Shown: positions 46,168 to 55,221, counted from the first letter of the stretch. The stretch is 64,000 nt of DNA from an uncultured Dechloromonas sp. (GCF_945957265.1 NZ_CAMFKO010000001.1:62001-126000); one strand, 5' to 3'. Translations and numbers: made by a program. The notes: generated from the letters alone by a model not told the origin.

Positions 46168-46711
46168 AAGTAAAGAGATGTCGTTGCAACATTACGCCCG
46201 AGAAATTTTGATCGCTAGATTTTTTCCGTATTCGGTTTCAGTTTTGGTGTTTTCGTAGCGATCCCGTACAGGATGGTGTCCGAATTATTGTGCAACCCGG
46301 TCGTTGGCTAGCTCAAGGCAAAAAAATCTGCTTGGCCAACCTCCTGTCCATTAGTCGAGCCAAGAAACCGCTCATCTTTGGAACCTGCTGTTGGACTGCC
46401 GAGGTGGTCAATGGTCGGATTGGGCACGCAGCACTCATTAGCGAATATTGGAAGCAGCCATTCGAGCACACTCCAAATCCTACGACTGCTGACCAGCCCA
46501 TTGCCGCCGTTGGTGGCGCAGCACCCCACTGACCGCTGTGGCCGACAACCGGCCGGTTCAACTCATCAATTTTTTAACGGATTCCAGCATTCACCTAAAG
46601 GCAAAGGATCAATAGCCCGAAAGCCCGAGTCAAAATCAAGAAAAAGAAAAACGCATGCTAAAAAGCAGACCTCCCCGGAGATATCACTCCAGGAAAGCCC
46701 GTCTCTCAAGC
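46168..46711. other. 544-bp stretch without a supported gene
   Basis: The short frames here, on both strands, have no recognisable domains and poor starts. The stretch separates the cargo from the recombination genes and may be a junction or remnant. Confidence 0.4.
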
Positions 46712-47623
46712 CTAAGAAGATTTCTCAGAGTTCGTCATAGCAACCCTCTCCCCCAACCGCTCAACCAGTGACGAAGGATTCACGAACGAAGAGCTCGAAA
46801 CTTCAAGATTGTCAGCGACCTCCCCCGATGTAAAAAACTCCTCAACCACCGCCCCGCCCTCCTCCTCGCTCTCCTCAAATGCCCCATTACCAAATCCGAA
46901 TCTAGCAACAGCATCCAGCGCGACTTGATCGAACCCGGCCAATAGCCGATCCGCCTCCTTCCGTTTCGCCTCTGCAAACATCTCATCAACGGACATCCCG
47001 CTTCTCGGGGTGATATCCACGTAAAAGATCGGCGTGCCATGGCTCTGCCGGGTCGATTTACCCCGCAGCCGTAGTTCCAGTGGCAAACAAGACAGCCGAT
47101 CACCAGAAATCGCCTGGAAGTAGTGCAACCTGGCAACTAACGTCCGGATACTGTTGAATCCCGTCGTCCGGAAGATGAAACTACCCAGAGGGTCGTCATC
47201 GCCGATACTGACATTCAGGCGACCATAGGGTTTGCAGGCATTGCCCTTGGCCAGTGGACAACCATCCGGTGACGGACAGGGCAAACTCTGTATTCCATCC
47301 TCGCTTTGCCGTTTGCAGGTTTCGCCATTACCGACGCAAAGTGGCCGGCCGGTGGTACGGTCAAACAAGCTGTACTCGGCCCGGAAATTCAATGCCGGAT
47401 CGTTGAACAGCAGTTGAATCGGAATGCTGCGTATCTTGCCCCCCTGCTCCTTGCGCAAGCCCTCATCGAAGGGATGCGGTAGCCAGCCATCCTTACCCTG
47501 GACCTGGCTGGTAATGGTGAATTGATCGTCCTTCTCCGGCAGTCGCTTGCCAGCCTTCTCGATGACCTTGCCAATCGAGATCCGCCCGAGAATCGGCGGG
47601 GTGATACTGAGTCCTTTCAACAT
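46712..47623 (-). CDS. Plasmid/ICE-type RDF-like or 'hydrolase or metal-binding' protein
   Basis: 303 aa from the ATG at 47623 after AAGGAG. It has a central cysteine cluster (CVGNGETC...CPSPDGCPLAKGNACKPYG) likely to bind metal. It is of the type found beside YqaJ and DUF932 genes on plasmids and integrative elements and often annotated as recombination directionality factor-like or 'hydrolase or metal-binding protein'. The true activity is unknown. A perfect hairpin lies 23 bp upstream of the start. Confidence 0.65.
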   Translation of the reverse strand: MLKGLSITPPILGRISIGKVIEKAGKRLPEKDDQFTITSQVQGKDGWLPHPFDEGLRKEQGGKIRSIPIQLLFNDPALNFRAEYSLFDRTTGRPLCVGNGETCKRQSEDGIQSLPCPSPDGCPLAKGNACKPYGRLNVSIGDDDPLGSFIFRTTGFNSIRTLVARLHYFQAISGDRLSCLPLELRLRGKSTRQSHGTPIFYVDITPRSGMSVDEMFAEAKRKEADRLLAGFDQVALDAVARFGFGNGAFEESEEEGGAVVEEFFTSGEVADNLEVSSSSFVNPSSLVERLGERVAMTNSEKSS

Positions 47624-47645
47624 TGTTGTACTCCTTCGATCAATG

Positions 47646-47675
47646 ACCATTCCGGCCTTGCGAGGCCGGAATGGT
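47646..47675. other. Perfect 13-bp-arm hairpin upstream of the 46712-47623 gene
   Basis: ACCATTCCGGCCT (47646-47658) pairs with AGGCCGGAATGGT (47663-47675). On the plus strand it is followed by TTT only, on the minus strand by no T run, so it need not be a terminator. Confidence 0.6.
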
Positions 47676-47697
47676 TTTGGGGGTATGGTGAATTTCG

Positions 47698-48708
47698 TCA
47701 AGCGACGAGGAAACGTCGGCTGCCGGGTTTGGTGGTGGCGTAGCGTTGCTGGAATTCCGGGTAATCCTTGAGCAACTGGGTGATATCGAGTCCCATGCTG
47801 TCCTTGGCCTTCTTCCAGGTCACGGCGCCGGTTTCGAACAGGGCTTTGCTGGCGTCGCCCATGGCCTGCTGTAGCGTCTGCTTCAACTTGGCTTCAATCG
47901 CTTCGGTGTCGACGAGGGTTTGCCGTATCGACAGCCAATCGGCAAAGGTGGCTGACAGGTTCCGGTCATCACTGAAATCGACCGTCGTTCCGCTATCGCA
48001 GGGATACAGTGCCTTGAGTGCCGTATCAGCGGATTCTGAACCATCGGCCGAAGGTGGCGTATCGGTCTCGACGTAGTGCCAGAAACGCCGTTCGAGTTCG
48101 ATCAATCGGCCAATCAGGAGGTCATCACGTTCAAGGCGATGAATCTCCAGATGCTGACCTCCGATCAGGACAGCCACATCGGCCGCTCGCTTGCCGGTGA
48201 CGGCAAGCTGGTGCATGACCTGTAGCTGGACGTATTCGGGAACACCATCCTTCCACAACCGGGCCCCATTGATACCAGCCGTCTTGCATTCGAGGACGTG
48301 GACGTCCGGTACGCCGATGATTTCCCGGTCGATGTTGGCCAGCATCCAGTGCTTGTCGGCATCGGGATGCTGGAGGACGGCATTGATCCGCCGGACACGG
48401 TGCCCTGTTCGCTTGGTGTAGTGGGCTGCAACAATGGGTTCAAGCAGGGTTCCCCAATACAGCGGCGACTCTTCGTCGTGCGGATCGACTTTGGGCAGAT
48501 TGCTATCCCGGCCCGTCTTCTCCAGCCACAGTTCGAGCGGTGATTTGTATGGATTGAGGCCGACAGCGGCAGCCGCATCGGAACTGCCGATACCTTGCTT
48601 GCGCACATCGAGCCACAACGCACGGGACAGGTTGTGGGTCTTGACCAGTTTCAGGGCCGGACGGGGCCGAGTGACCGGAAGCGGTGGTACAGGGTGACTG
48701 AGTGCCAT
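47698..48708 (-). CDS. YqaJ-type viral recombinase / lambda-Exo-like nuclease
   Basis: 336 aa from the ATG at 48708, which follows GGAGA. Nuclease motifs are in order: GIGSSDAAAAVGLNPYKSPLELWLEKTG (helix 1), ESPLYWGTLLEPIVAAHYTKRTG (glutamate), and MLANIDREIIG...VHVLECKTA (aspartate, E-x-K). Such 5'-3' exonucleases work with single-strand annealing proteins in recombination. No RecT/Bet is adjacent. A terminator-like hairpin lies 24 bp upstream. Confidence 0.85.
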   Translation of the reverse strand: MALSHPVPPLPVTRPRPALKLVKTHNLSRALWLDVRKQGIGSSDAAAAVGLNPYKSPLELWLEKTGRDSNLPKVDPHDEESPLYWGTLLEPIVAAHYTKRTGHRVRRINAVLQHPDADKHWMLANIDREIIGVPDVHVLECKTAGINGARLWKDGVPEYVQLQVMHQLAVTGKRAADVAVLIGGQHLEIHRLERDDLLIGRLIELERRFWHYVETDTPPSADGSESADTALKALYPCDSGTTVDFSDDRNLSATFADWLSIRQTLVDTEAIEAKLKQTLQQAMGDASKALFETGAVTWKKAKDSMGLDITQLLKDYPEFQQRYATTKPGSRRFLVA

Positions 48709-48727
48709 GACATTCTCCATCAAAGGG

Positions 48728-48758
48728 AAAAACCCGGCCTGCACAAGCAGCGCCGGGT
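48728..48758 (-). terminator. Hairpin with T run upstream of the YqaJ gene
   Basis: ACCCGGC (48732-48738) pairs with GCCGGGT (48752-48758) and on the minus strand is followed by T5. It could terminate the 48797-49165 transcript or attenuate transcription into the YqaJ gene. Confidence 0.65.
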
Positions 48759-48796
48759 ATCAGGGGGGTGATGAACGACAGGGGGAAGCGAATACA

Positions 48797-49165
48797 TTAG
48801 GCCGTCAGGCCAAAGCTTTCTTTCAGGTCGGCAATGGGCTGTGCCTCGCTGTTGAGTACGACATCCGTGTGCTTGAGATAGGCGGAGAACCAGAATTCGG
48901 TGTCGGAGACATTCAGGCGATCTGCTTCGGTAACGAATTGGCTTGCCTGGCCTCCGTTAGCCTCGCCGGGATTGGCTTCGGCTGTCCGGGTGTAATGGGC
49001 ACGGAAGTCGAATTTCTCGACCTTGTAGAGACCGTGCGTCTTGACCAGAGCAGACAGCCTGAGGATTTCAAGGGCGCTCTCGTCGTCGATACAGAAAGTG
49101 ACGCAATCGGGAAGATCTCCGGCATCGAAGGGATGCCAGATCGGGGTACGGTAGAACTTTTCCAT
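48797..49165 (-). CDS. Small hypothetical protein of the recombination cluster
   Basis: 122 aa, mixed alpha/beta, acidic. Blocks such as FCIDDESALEILRLSALVKTHGLYKVEKFDFRA do not match a family I know. It lies between the YqaJ and DUF932 genes, where such elements often carry small accessory proteins. It has no clear ribosome site. Confidence 0.6.
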   Translation of the reverse strand: MEKFYRTPIWHPFDAGDLPDCVTFCIDDESALEILRLSALVKTHGLYKVEKFDFRAHYTRTAEANPGEANGGQASQFVTEADRLNVSDTEFWFSAYLKHTDVVLNSEAQPIADLKESFGLTA

Positions 49166-49182
49166 TTGGGAACTTGGATAGA

Positions 49183-49214
49183 AAAATGCCTGGTCTCCCT
49201 CTCGGGAGCCAGGC
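49183..49214 (-). terminator. Hairpin with T run between the DUF932 and 48797-49165 genes
   Basis: GCCTGG...TCCC (49188-49199) pairs with GGGA...CCAGGC (49204-49214), followed on the minus strand by A and T5. It ends 23 bp from the next start codon. Confidence 0.65.
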
Positions 49215-49237
49215 AGGGGATGGATGGAGACGACGGC

Positions 49238-50194
49238 TCAGGCAGCGAGGGCCAGGGCCTCCGAAAGGGCTTTTCCCTTGATCGTTGCCCCTTGTCCGAA
49301 CCAAGCTGAGTCGAGACGATGATCGACACTGCGCGCCCGACGTTCGTGGTCGACGTACTGGGTGACGGCATTGAGCAAACCCCAGGCCGTGCCGTTGGCC
49401 GAGGAGAGTTCGGCGCCCCGGCCCTGGCCGCTGTACAGGGCATGCACCTGCTGCAACGCCTTCTGGTTCGGTTGATCGGCCAGCGGCAGGTTCGGATCGC
49501 CAAGCACCTTGACCAGGAAGTTCATGGCTTCAAACTTGTGGATGGGACGATCGGCCAGGCGCTTGATGTCGGTAACAAAACGATCCCAGGACGACAAGCC
49601 AAGCCCCAAGGTTTCCTTGACGGCTTGGGGATCGAAGATCGTACTATGCGGCACTTTCACCGCGCCGGTGGAATTGCCTACCGCCATCTGCAGGGTGTTG
49701 TTGCAGACTACCCGGACCGAGGTGAACTGGGCCGTGGTGCACAAGGTGCCATCGCAACTGGTGGCCAGCAGCAGATAGGCACCGACCTGATCACCACCCC
49801 GCAATTGGGTTTCCTGGCCAGTCTTGGCCAAGGCCCAGAGCTTGCGCCCTTCCTTCAGTACGCCAGCCGTTTCCAGCGTAAAGCCACCGGCTTCGGTGAG
49901 ATCGCGGTAGAACTCCAGGACTTCGTTCGGCTGGACGACGTTGTAGCGCTTGGAGACGACAGACAGGTGGGCGTGGGTATCGGAGCGATACAACACCTTG
50001 GCATCCGGGTTGGATTTGACATGCAGGCCGCTGTCGCCCGCGACGTTGTAGAGAACAGGTGTTTCGTGGATGTGCCAGTTCATGCCGGCGGCTTCCTGCC
50101 AGGTTTCCAACGTGGCTTCAGCCGGCAAGAGATTACCAAAGCCATGCCAAGGTTCGGCACCGGCATAGGCCATGGTTTGGACGAGATGGGCCAT
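49238..50194 (-). CDS. DUF932 (YfjQ/phage-plasmid-like) protein
   Basis: 318 aa, with a good ribosome site (AAAGGAAAC). The sequence fits DUF932: EPWHGFGNLL, YRSDTHAHLSVVSKRYNVVQPNEVLEFYRDL, LVVNNTLQ-like VRVVCNNTLQMAV, and a C-terminal GLLNAVTQYVDHERRARSVDHRLDSAWFGQG. Function is unknown; it accompanies recombination genes on plasmids and islands. Confidence 0.88.
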   Translation of the reverse strand: MAHLVQTMAYAGAEPWHGFGNLLPAEATLETWQEAAGMNWHIHETPVLYNVAGDSGLHVKSNPDAKVLYRSDTHAHLSVVSKRYNVVQPNEVLEFYRDLTEAGGFTLETAGVLKEGRKLWALAKTGQETQLRGGDQVGAYLLLATSCDGTLCTTAQFTSVRVVCNNTLQMAVGNSTGAVKVPHSTIFDPQAVKETLGLGLSSWDRFVTDIKRLADRPIHKFEAMNFLVKVLGDPNLPLADQPNQKALQQVHALYSGQGRGAELSSANGTAWGLLNAVTQYVDHERRARSVDHRLDSAWFGQGATIKGKALSEALALAA

Positions 50195-50241
50195 GGTGTT
50201 TCCTTTCGAATTTGGGATCAGGTGGGATGTCGAGATCAGAG

Positions 50242-50616
50242 TCAGCGACGGTGCGGTAGGGGCGGTTGCTCGTTCAGCGTGTCGGCCTCGGGATCGGTAC
50301 TGAAGGTGTGACCACAGTTCAGGCAGTGGTTGTTTTCCAGATAGCGCTCATCGATGACCTGGCCAATCTTGGCGCCAGCCGCACCGCCTGCAGTGCCGCC
50401 CAGCAAAGCGCCGAGAATCGCGCCGGCAATACCGCCGACACCGATGCCGACGGGGCCAGCCATCGCACCGACACTGGCGCCCAGTCGGGCACCGCTCATG
50501 GCTCCGGCAGCACCGCTGGCCGCACCGCCGACAACACCGATGGTGGCGCCGGTCTTCTTGCCGTAGTCGAGGGTTTCAATATTTCTGGAGTTGCAGATCG
50601 GGCATTTCAAAGTCAT
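50242..50616 (-). CDS. Zinc-ribbon plus glycine-zipper small protein
   Basis: 124 aa. The N-terminus has CPICNSRN and the C-terminus HCLNCGHTF, together a split CxxC pair. Between them lies a long Gly/Ala-rich segment (GAAGAMSGARLGASVGAMAGPVGIGVGGIAGAILGALLGG) with glycine-zipper spacing that could insert in or associate with membranes. The family is not known to me. It lies 47 bp upstream of the DUF932 gene on the same strand. Confidence 0.7.
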   Translation of the reverse strand: MTLKCPICNSRNIETLDYGKKTGATIGVVGGAASGAAGAMSGARLGASVGAMAGPVGIGVGGIAGAILGALLGGTAGGAAGAKIGQVIDERYLENNHCLNCGHTFSTDPEADTLNEQPPLPHRR

Positions 50617-50644
50617 GTTTTATCTCCGGTGTTCATGGGTAATG

Positions 50645-50675
50645 GGCAGACGGGCCAAGCGAGCCCGTATCTGCC
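50645..50675. other. Hairpin 29 bp upstream of the zinc-ribbon gene
   Basis: GGCAGACGGGC (50645-50655) pairs with GCCCG (50663-50667) and CTGCC (50671-50675), with a small bulge. No T run follows on the minus strand. Confidence 0.45.
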
Positions 50676-50704
50676 GTGAGGTGAACTGCTTGGAAAGCGC
50701 ACAT

Positions 50705-50738
50705 GAAAAAGCCCACTCCGCCAGTGACGGAGTGGGCT
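50705..50738 (-). terminator. Terminator upstream of the recombination genes
   Basis: AGCCCACTCCG (50710-50720) pairs perfectly with CGGAGTGGGCT (50728-50738), with T5 on the minus strand. It would stop minus-strand transcripts entering the 50616 unit from the control region. Confidence 0.75.
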
Positions 50739-51579
50739 AAGGATTTATGTGCCGAGAGAAGCTAGTTTTTGAAGAAAGAGACAGGCCTCACTGGTTTCCA
50801 CAATAAATGTACGTGGCTAAAGAATTTTAGAAACAGGATTCGCTCTCGTGTTTTGTCGGCATGAAACCTACTTCGGACTGAGTACCAGGCGATGAGAAAA
50901 ATCCAGGGCAGGATGATGTTTTGGAGCCCCAGAATGCCGCTGTCCGTCCGCTATTCGCAGGCAGCCAAAATCTTGCATAGTTAGCCCACAGGCCCATTCT
51001 TTGCGACTTCCAGGGCTGGTACTTGCTCAACTAAGCAAGCCATGTAGTCGAGTAGTGCCCACGATCACGCCTAGCGGTAGCGAGTGTTTTGCTGCAAGGG
51101 AATTTACTTCTTCGGTTGACAGATGCCCAATTTACCGGATAAATTTTCAGAAAGTTTCAACATTCCGGGAGGTGAGCACACCTGACGTTTTTCGAGAAAT
51201 ACCTCACCACCAGATTTAGTTTTCGCCGCTAAGGCGAAATGTAAATATTTCGGGCAACTCCCGAATTTTTCCTCCGAGTTCCAAGTCGAATTTTCGATCT
51301 TTGCGAGCTTTGCGATCTTTGATGCGGTCTGCAACACGCATGACACGCCTCAGAACTGGGTAACCAGTTTATTTGCCACGCCTTCAAGTAAATCATTGAT
51401 TTTCTTGGCGTATATATGCACAAACGATGCTAGGCATCGGCTGGGCAAAATCTCCCTTTTGCAGTTGCTGTGCCATTCCTAGCGGTTTCGCTGGGATTGA
51501 ATTCATTCGGCTGCCCGTATTCCAACCATAAAGACGGGCGCCCTCGTACCCCGCAAGGGGCATGGAGAGGATGTTTCAT
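50739..51579. other. Non-coding region with hairpins, possible replication or control region
   Basis: Roughly 840 bp without a supported gene and AT-richer than the flanks. It contains a TTTCGCC/GGCGAAA hairpin (51221-51239), a TTCGGG/CCCGAA hairpin followed by T5 (51249-51270, terminator-like on the plus strand) and a 9-bp direct repeat CGATCTTTG at 51295 and 51313. It sits directly upstream of the AlpA and Gp2-like genes, so an origin or operator is plausible but not shown. Confidence 0.4.
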
Positions 51580-52116
51580 ATGTCAAGCCAATTCATCCGA
51601 CTGCCCGACGTAAAGCGTCTGACCGGGCTGTCGCGGTATTCCATCTACAATCGGGTCGGCACTTCCAGCTACAGCGATCCCGACTTTCCCCGTCCAATTC
51701 CGCTGTCGCCATCAGGACGTGGCGCGTTGGGATGTGACATCGCTGAAGTCGAGGACTGGATGGCAAAAAAAGGGGGAGGCACGCCGATGATTCGCCTCAC
51801 GATTCTGCCGCCAACTTTGCAAAATCAAAATACCGAGAACCCTAGGGAGGATTTGATTTTTATCCCGAGCAACACACGCCTAAATTTCGTTGTAGAACGC
51901 GGATTTATTTACTATACGGAGGTAAAAACAAACAATACCAATGGACTAAATAACCAGAAACCCATCAGGAACGGAGCAAATTTCCAGGAAAAAGACCATT
52001 TTCAACAAGAGAAGCAGCAATCGGATCGTCGCAATAGTATTCCGAGAATTGAGGATATAGCACAGGACAGCAGTAACCGTTTGATGGCGGAGGTGGGCTA
52101 TGTCGGTCGAGCCTGA
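51580..52116 (+). CDS. AlpA-family regulator with long C-terminal extension
   Basis: 178 aa from the ATG at 51580, with GGAGAGG nine bases upstream. The first 65 residues are an AlpA-type MerR-like helix-turn-helix: FIRLPDVKRLTGLSRYSIYNRV, SDPDFPRPIPLS and VEDWMAKK. AlpA proteins control island excision and replication genes. The remaining 110 residues are polar (Asn/Gln-rich) and unusual for the family, which is normally about 70 aa. Its end overlaps the next gene by 17 bp. Confidence 0.8.
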   Translation: MSSQFIRLPDVKRLTGLSRYSIYNRVGTSSYSDPDFPRPIPLSPSGRGALGCDIAEVEDWMAKKGGGTPMIRLTILPPTLQNQNTENPREDLIFIPSNTRLNFVVERGFIYYTEVKTNNTNGLNNQKPIRNGANFQEKDHFQQEKQQSDRRNSIPRIEDIAQDSSNRLMAEVGYVGRA

Positions 52117-53107
52117 CATCCTCAGCCCTTATTCGATTGCCAACCATGACTTTCGGGATGACGCCAATACCTCCATGCTGGCAGACCTTGGGCGCTTCGC
52201 TCCACTCCATGCTGCCTATCTAGACCGGTGTGCGATGCTTCTTCACATCACGAATCAGGTTTGCAGCGTTCAGTCTGACGCCTATCCAGCCCCCATTGAT
52301 GATCGTTCACTCCACGAACTGTGCCAGGAGATTTTGCGTACCAAGGTCAAGCCTTGCACGTTCATCAAACCGAGCCCCGCCGACACTGCGCTTGAAGGGG
52401 TATTGACGAAACTGGGCCTAAGGAATGGCGCCATCGAGCGTCTGTACGGCAAGGATATCGAAGCGACAAAAAAGGGGCGGGACTTCGTCCTTGACGGCTT
52501 TTTAACACGACTTAGGGAAGCGCTGCAAAGCGAAGGTTTTTGCAAAAAGCAGCGAGCCTGGCTGAAACCGGTCAACAAGAACCGAGAGACCTGTAACGGA
52601 GTGCTGGATGCCCTTGAAGCGTCCCCATCCCCTGTGTATTGCGTCCGTCATGAGGTGGTTCATTCGCTCGACCAGAAAGGTGCGTCACAACAAGATTGGC
52701 CTCGTACGCTGGCACAGGCGCTTTTTGAGCTACCGGCCGACCTAGGTCTGATCGCTGTCTTGTGTCGCGGCGAACGCCTGCCATCCGGGGATTTTCGGTG
52801 TCATGTCGTGATATTTTTTGGGGGAGGAACGAAGAGCAACCAGCAAGCCATCGAGACAGCAACCCGAGCGCGACTCTCGCGCATTCCGGATTCGACCTGC
52901 ACCAAGCCGCTGGGTTATCGATCCGTCGGGGAAGGACTACTGACCCCGGGTTGCAAGCCACTACGGCATTCCTTGCGAGCCATGCTTTCCCGGGATGAGT
53001 TCATTCGTTCCGACTGCTCGCCAGCCCTGAGTTTTTCTTTTCATAAACGAGACGACAAAGCGTTTCGTCTTCCTGCAAATTCCAGCGAGGTGGCCCGTGA
53101 AGGATGA
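52100..53107 (+). CDS. Unrecognised protein coupled to the Gp2-like gene
   Basis: 335 aa starting inside the AlpA gene with a GGAGG ribosome site. It is mixed alpha/beta; the segment from about 170 (VYCVRHEVVHSLDQ...GLIAVLCRGERLPSGDFRCHVVIFFGGG) looks like a beta-rich core. I cannot assign a family. It overlaps the downstream gene by 11 bp, so the two products probably act together, possibly in replication. Confidence 0.65.
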   Translation: MSVEPDILSPYSIANHDFRDDANTSMLADLGRFAPLHAAYLDRCAMLLHITNQVCSVQSDAYPAPIDDRSLHELCQEILRTKVKPCTFIKPSPADTALEGVLTKLGLRNGAIERLYGKDIEATKKGRDFVLDGFLTRLREALQSEGFCKKQRAWLKPVNKNRETCNGVLDALEASPSPVYCVRHEVVHSLDQKGASQQDWPRTLAQALFELPADLGLIAVLCRGERLPSGDFRCHVVIFFGGGTKSNQQAIETATRARLSRIPDSTCTKPLGYRSVGEGLLTPGCKPLRHSLRAMLSRDEFIRSDCSPALSFSFHKRDDKAFRLPANSSEVAREG

Positions 53108-54389
53108 TATTGAAACTTGTGTTGTGTCCGACAAGTCAGCGCTGATGGCCGATTCAATCATTAATTCGGGGTTATCGGAAACTCCCGACGAACTCAAAAA
53201 TCGCGCCATCGGTTCGCCATACCACTGTCACTATGACGTGAAATCTGCACCAGATGACGCCGCCAGAGCTTTGGCGACAACCCTGCAAAGACAGCGGACG
53301 CGCGATGAATATAAGCAGATTATCGCCTGGATGAACGACTTCCTTGAGTGGGCCTTATCGAGCACCGAGAAACCTGTTGTCCCCAAACTACTGCCGGGAC
53401 CTCTGCTCTCGCTGGATTTGAGCAACCTAGCTCAGCGTTATATCGCGCGTTTTCCCGTGATGGTCGAGGTGGCCGGGAAGTTTTCCGATCAGAACCGGTA
53501 CGACGAATACATTGAACTCTTCCGGAATACGTGCAGCCAATTGGGCTTGTACGAGGAAATATTGCTTCAACACCCCTCCTTTTGGTGCAACCTGGACAAG
53601 AGACCGCTCGACCAAACGACGGTGCCATGTGCAGCAATCTTTAATAATTTTGTCGAAACGCTGCGGAGCTTGGGGCGGGAAAATAACGCCGCTAGACGGC
53701 GTACTGAACGCTTGCGAGATGCCAGGGATCGCCATCGTGATTACTGTCGATACTTTAACTCGCTGATCACTCGTTTTCGTCGGCTGGAGGTGGTACGGGT
53801 CGAATTGGGATACCAGAAAACCGAATTCCAGCGCGAGATGAGTACTCTTAAGCGGGATTTTGACGCTTTTTTCCGAAGCAGAAGCTCAGACAAGAAGATT
53901 TTCAACGGTCTGGTCGGATACGTCGCCAAATTGGAGCACGGCGTAGACCGAGGGCCGCACATCCACTTGGTTCTAATCTTCGATGGTGACCTGCGGCAAG
54001 GTTGCGCAAAATTCTTTGCTCAAGAAATCGGGGAGGATTGGAAGAAGAGCACGAAAGGGAGAGGGAACTACCGTAACGGTCATCTTCACGACGAGGAATA
54101 CACCCGGCGGGGAACCCTGGGGATTGGATCAATCCGTGTCGACGATGTGAATAAACGGGAGAACTTTTGCAAGTACGTTTTGGCCTACCTATGCAAGGCC
54201 GATTCATTCGCCCACCCAAAAGAGATGATCGGCTTCAGGGTAATCCGGCGCGGTGAGCTACCAAAGAAGTCCTCTTCCCAGAAAAAATCCATCGTAGCCC
54301 ATAAAGCCAAGCTTGCGAAAGCCAAAAACCGTTCGCCTGTTGCTCCGCTTACGGGGCAGGCTGTCAACATCGGCGGAGGAATCATTTAG
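53097..54389 (+). CDS. Inovirus Gp2 / YagK-YfjJ-type HUH protein (replication initiator-like)
   Basis: 430 aa from a GTG at 53097. The C-terminal domain is of YagK/YfjJ (DUF3296) type: YFNSLITRFRRLEVVRVELGYQK, then VAKLEHGVDRGPHIHLVLIFDG with H288 and H290 forming the hydrophobic-H-x-H metal site, and a later FCKYVLAYLCKAD with a candidate tyrosine. This is the HUH nuclease arrangement of rolling-circle initiators. It lies with AlpA, as in CP4-like islands and inovirus-related satellites. Confidence 0.75.
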   Translation: MKDDIETCVVSDKSALMADSIINSGLSETPDELKNRAIGSPYHCHYDVKSAPDDAARALATTLQRQRTRDEYKQIIAWMNDFLEWALSSTEKPVVPKLLPGPLLSLDLSNLAQRYIARFPVMVEVAGKFSDQNRYDEYIELFRNTCSQLGLYEEILLQHPSFWCNLDKRPLDQTTVPCAAIFNNFVETLRSLGRENNAARRRTERLRDARDRHRDYCRYFNSLITRFRRLEVVRVELGYQKTEFQREMSTLKRDFDAFFRSRSSDKKIFNGLVGYVAKLEHGVDRGPHIHLVLIFDGDLRQGCAKFFAQEIGEDWKKSTKGRGNYRNGHLHDEEYTRRGTLGIGSIRVDDVNKRENFCKYVLAYLCKADSFAHPKEMIGFRVIRRGELPKKSSSQKKSIVAHKAKLAKAKNRSPVAPLTGQAVNIGGGII

Positions 54390-54573
54390 AACGTGTAGTT
54401 TCCGACTGATTTGCGCTGTGGGTGCCATATCGTCAGATGGGTGTCTGCGACGTTACGCATGATGCGTGACTTCCATTAATCAGCCCCGATGAATCGATAT
54501 GTGCGGGGGGATTCCGATGCTGTTGGACGAAATCCGTAGGTACAACACAGCAGAAAAGCTTGAGAGGGTTGTT

Positions 54574-54605
54574 GGGCGCACCACCCCAGTGAAGTGGGTG
54601 CGCCC
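54574..54605 (-). terminator. Hairpin downstream of the second AlpA gene
   Basis: GGGCGCACC (54574-54582) pairs with GGTGCGCCC (54597-54605), beginning 9 bp after the stop codon at 54615 on the minus strand. No T run follows. Confidence 0.5.
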
Positions 54606-54614
54606 TATCCTTGG

Positions 54615-54845
54615 TCAGGCGCGTGCAGCCATACGTTCGGCAATCCACGCTTCCACTTCGGATTCGACCCATGCCACAGCTCCCCGACCATTTGCATGGC
54701 CGGAGAGCTTGATGGGTCGGGGGAACGAAGGATCGTAGTACGGCGACTTAGGGTCAAGTCGCAGGTATACGGTTGAACGACTGCACGCAAGGAGCAGCAG
54801 CAACTCGGCAAGCCGAATTAACCTTAAACGGTTTGTTGTGGTCAT
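54615..54845 (-). CDS. AlpA-family regulator
   Basis: 76 aa from the ATG at 54845, the standard AlpA length. The sequence RLIRLAELLLLLACSRSTVYLRL, YDPSFPRPIKLSG and VAWVESEVEAWIAERMA shows the whole MerR-like helix-turn-helix. It probably controls integrase or the replication genes. It faces the first AlpA unit. Confidence 0.88.
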   Translation of the reverse strand: MTTTNRLRLIRLAELLLLLACSRSTVYLRLDPKSPYYDPSFPRPIKLSGHANGRGAVAWVESEVEAWIAERMAARA

Positions 54846-55119
54846 ATTTACACCCGTGATACACGGCGACCACAAGCAAGCGAGTCTGACCATTAGGACG
54901 CTCACTGTGGACTTAACGAAGCGAAGCTGGCACAGCAAATACCTCAAGAGGTTTGCTGCCAGTTGTAGCGCTCAATCGCGCTATGGGTGCAATATTTACG
55001 TCAGATGGGTGTATTTAAGCCACGCGTGAATCTTGGCGGGCGATTAAATTAAAGCTGAAAAGCCGAATGTTGGCAAGCTGGAATTACAACTCGCTGGAAT
55101 AAAAATATTCTGCGTTATC

Positions 55120-55147
55120 TTCCCAAGGCGACTTTCACTGTTACAAT
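55120..55147 (+). promoter_or_regulatory. Stable-RNA-type promoter inside the right end of the island
   Basis: TTCCCA (55120-55125), 16 bp, TACAAT (55142-55147), then GCGCCCCGCTTCGCG. The block GTTACAATGCGCCCC at 55140 is the same as at 7091, in front of tRNA-Val. No gene follows until tRNA-Thr 170 bp on, so it may drive that tRNA. Confidence 0.6.
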
Positions 55148-55221
55148 GCGCCCCGCTTCGCGCCGTGACAACCACTTGCGGTATTGGAATCTGATGTTAG
55201 AAACCCGAGCACAATGTATCT

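Noticed and set aside
46308-46561. Short frames between gltS and the RDF-like gene
   Set aside because: Both strands give short products without domain, good start or ribosome site.
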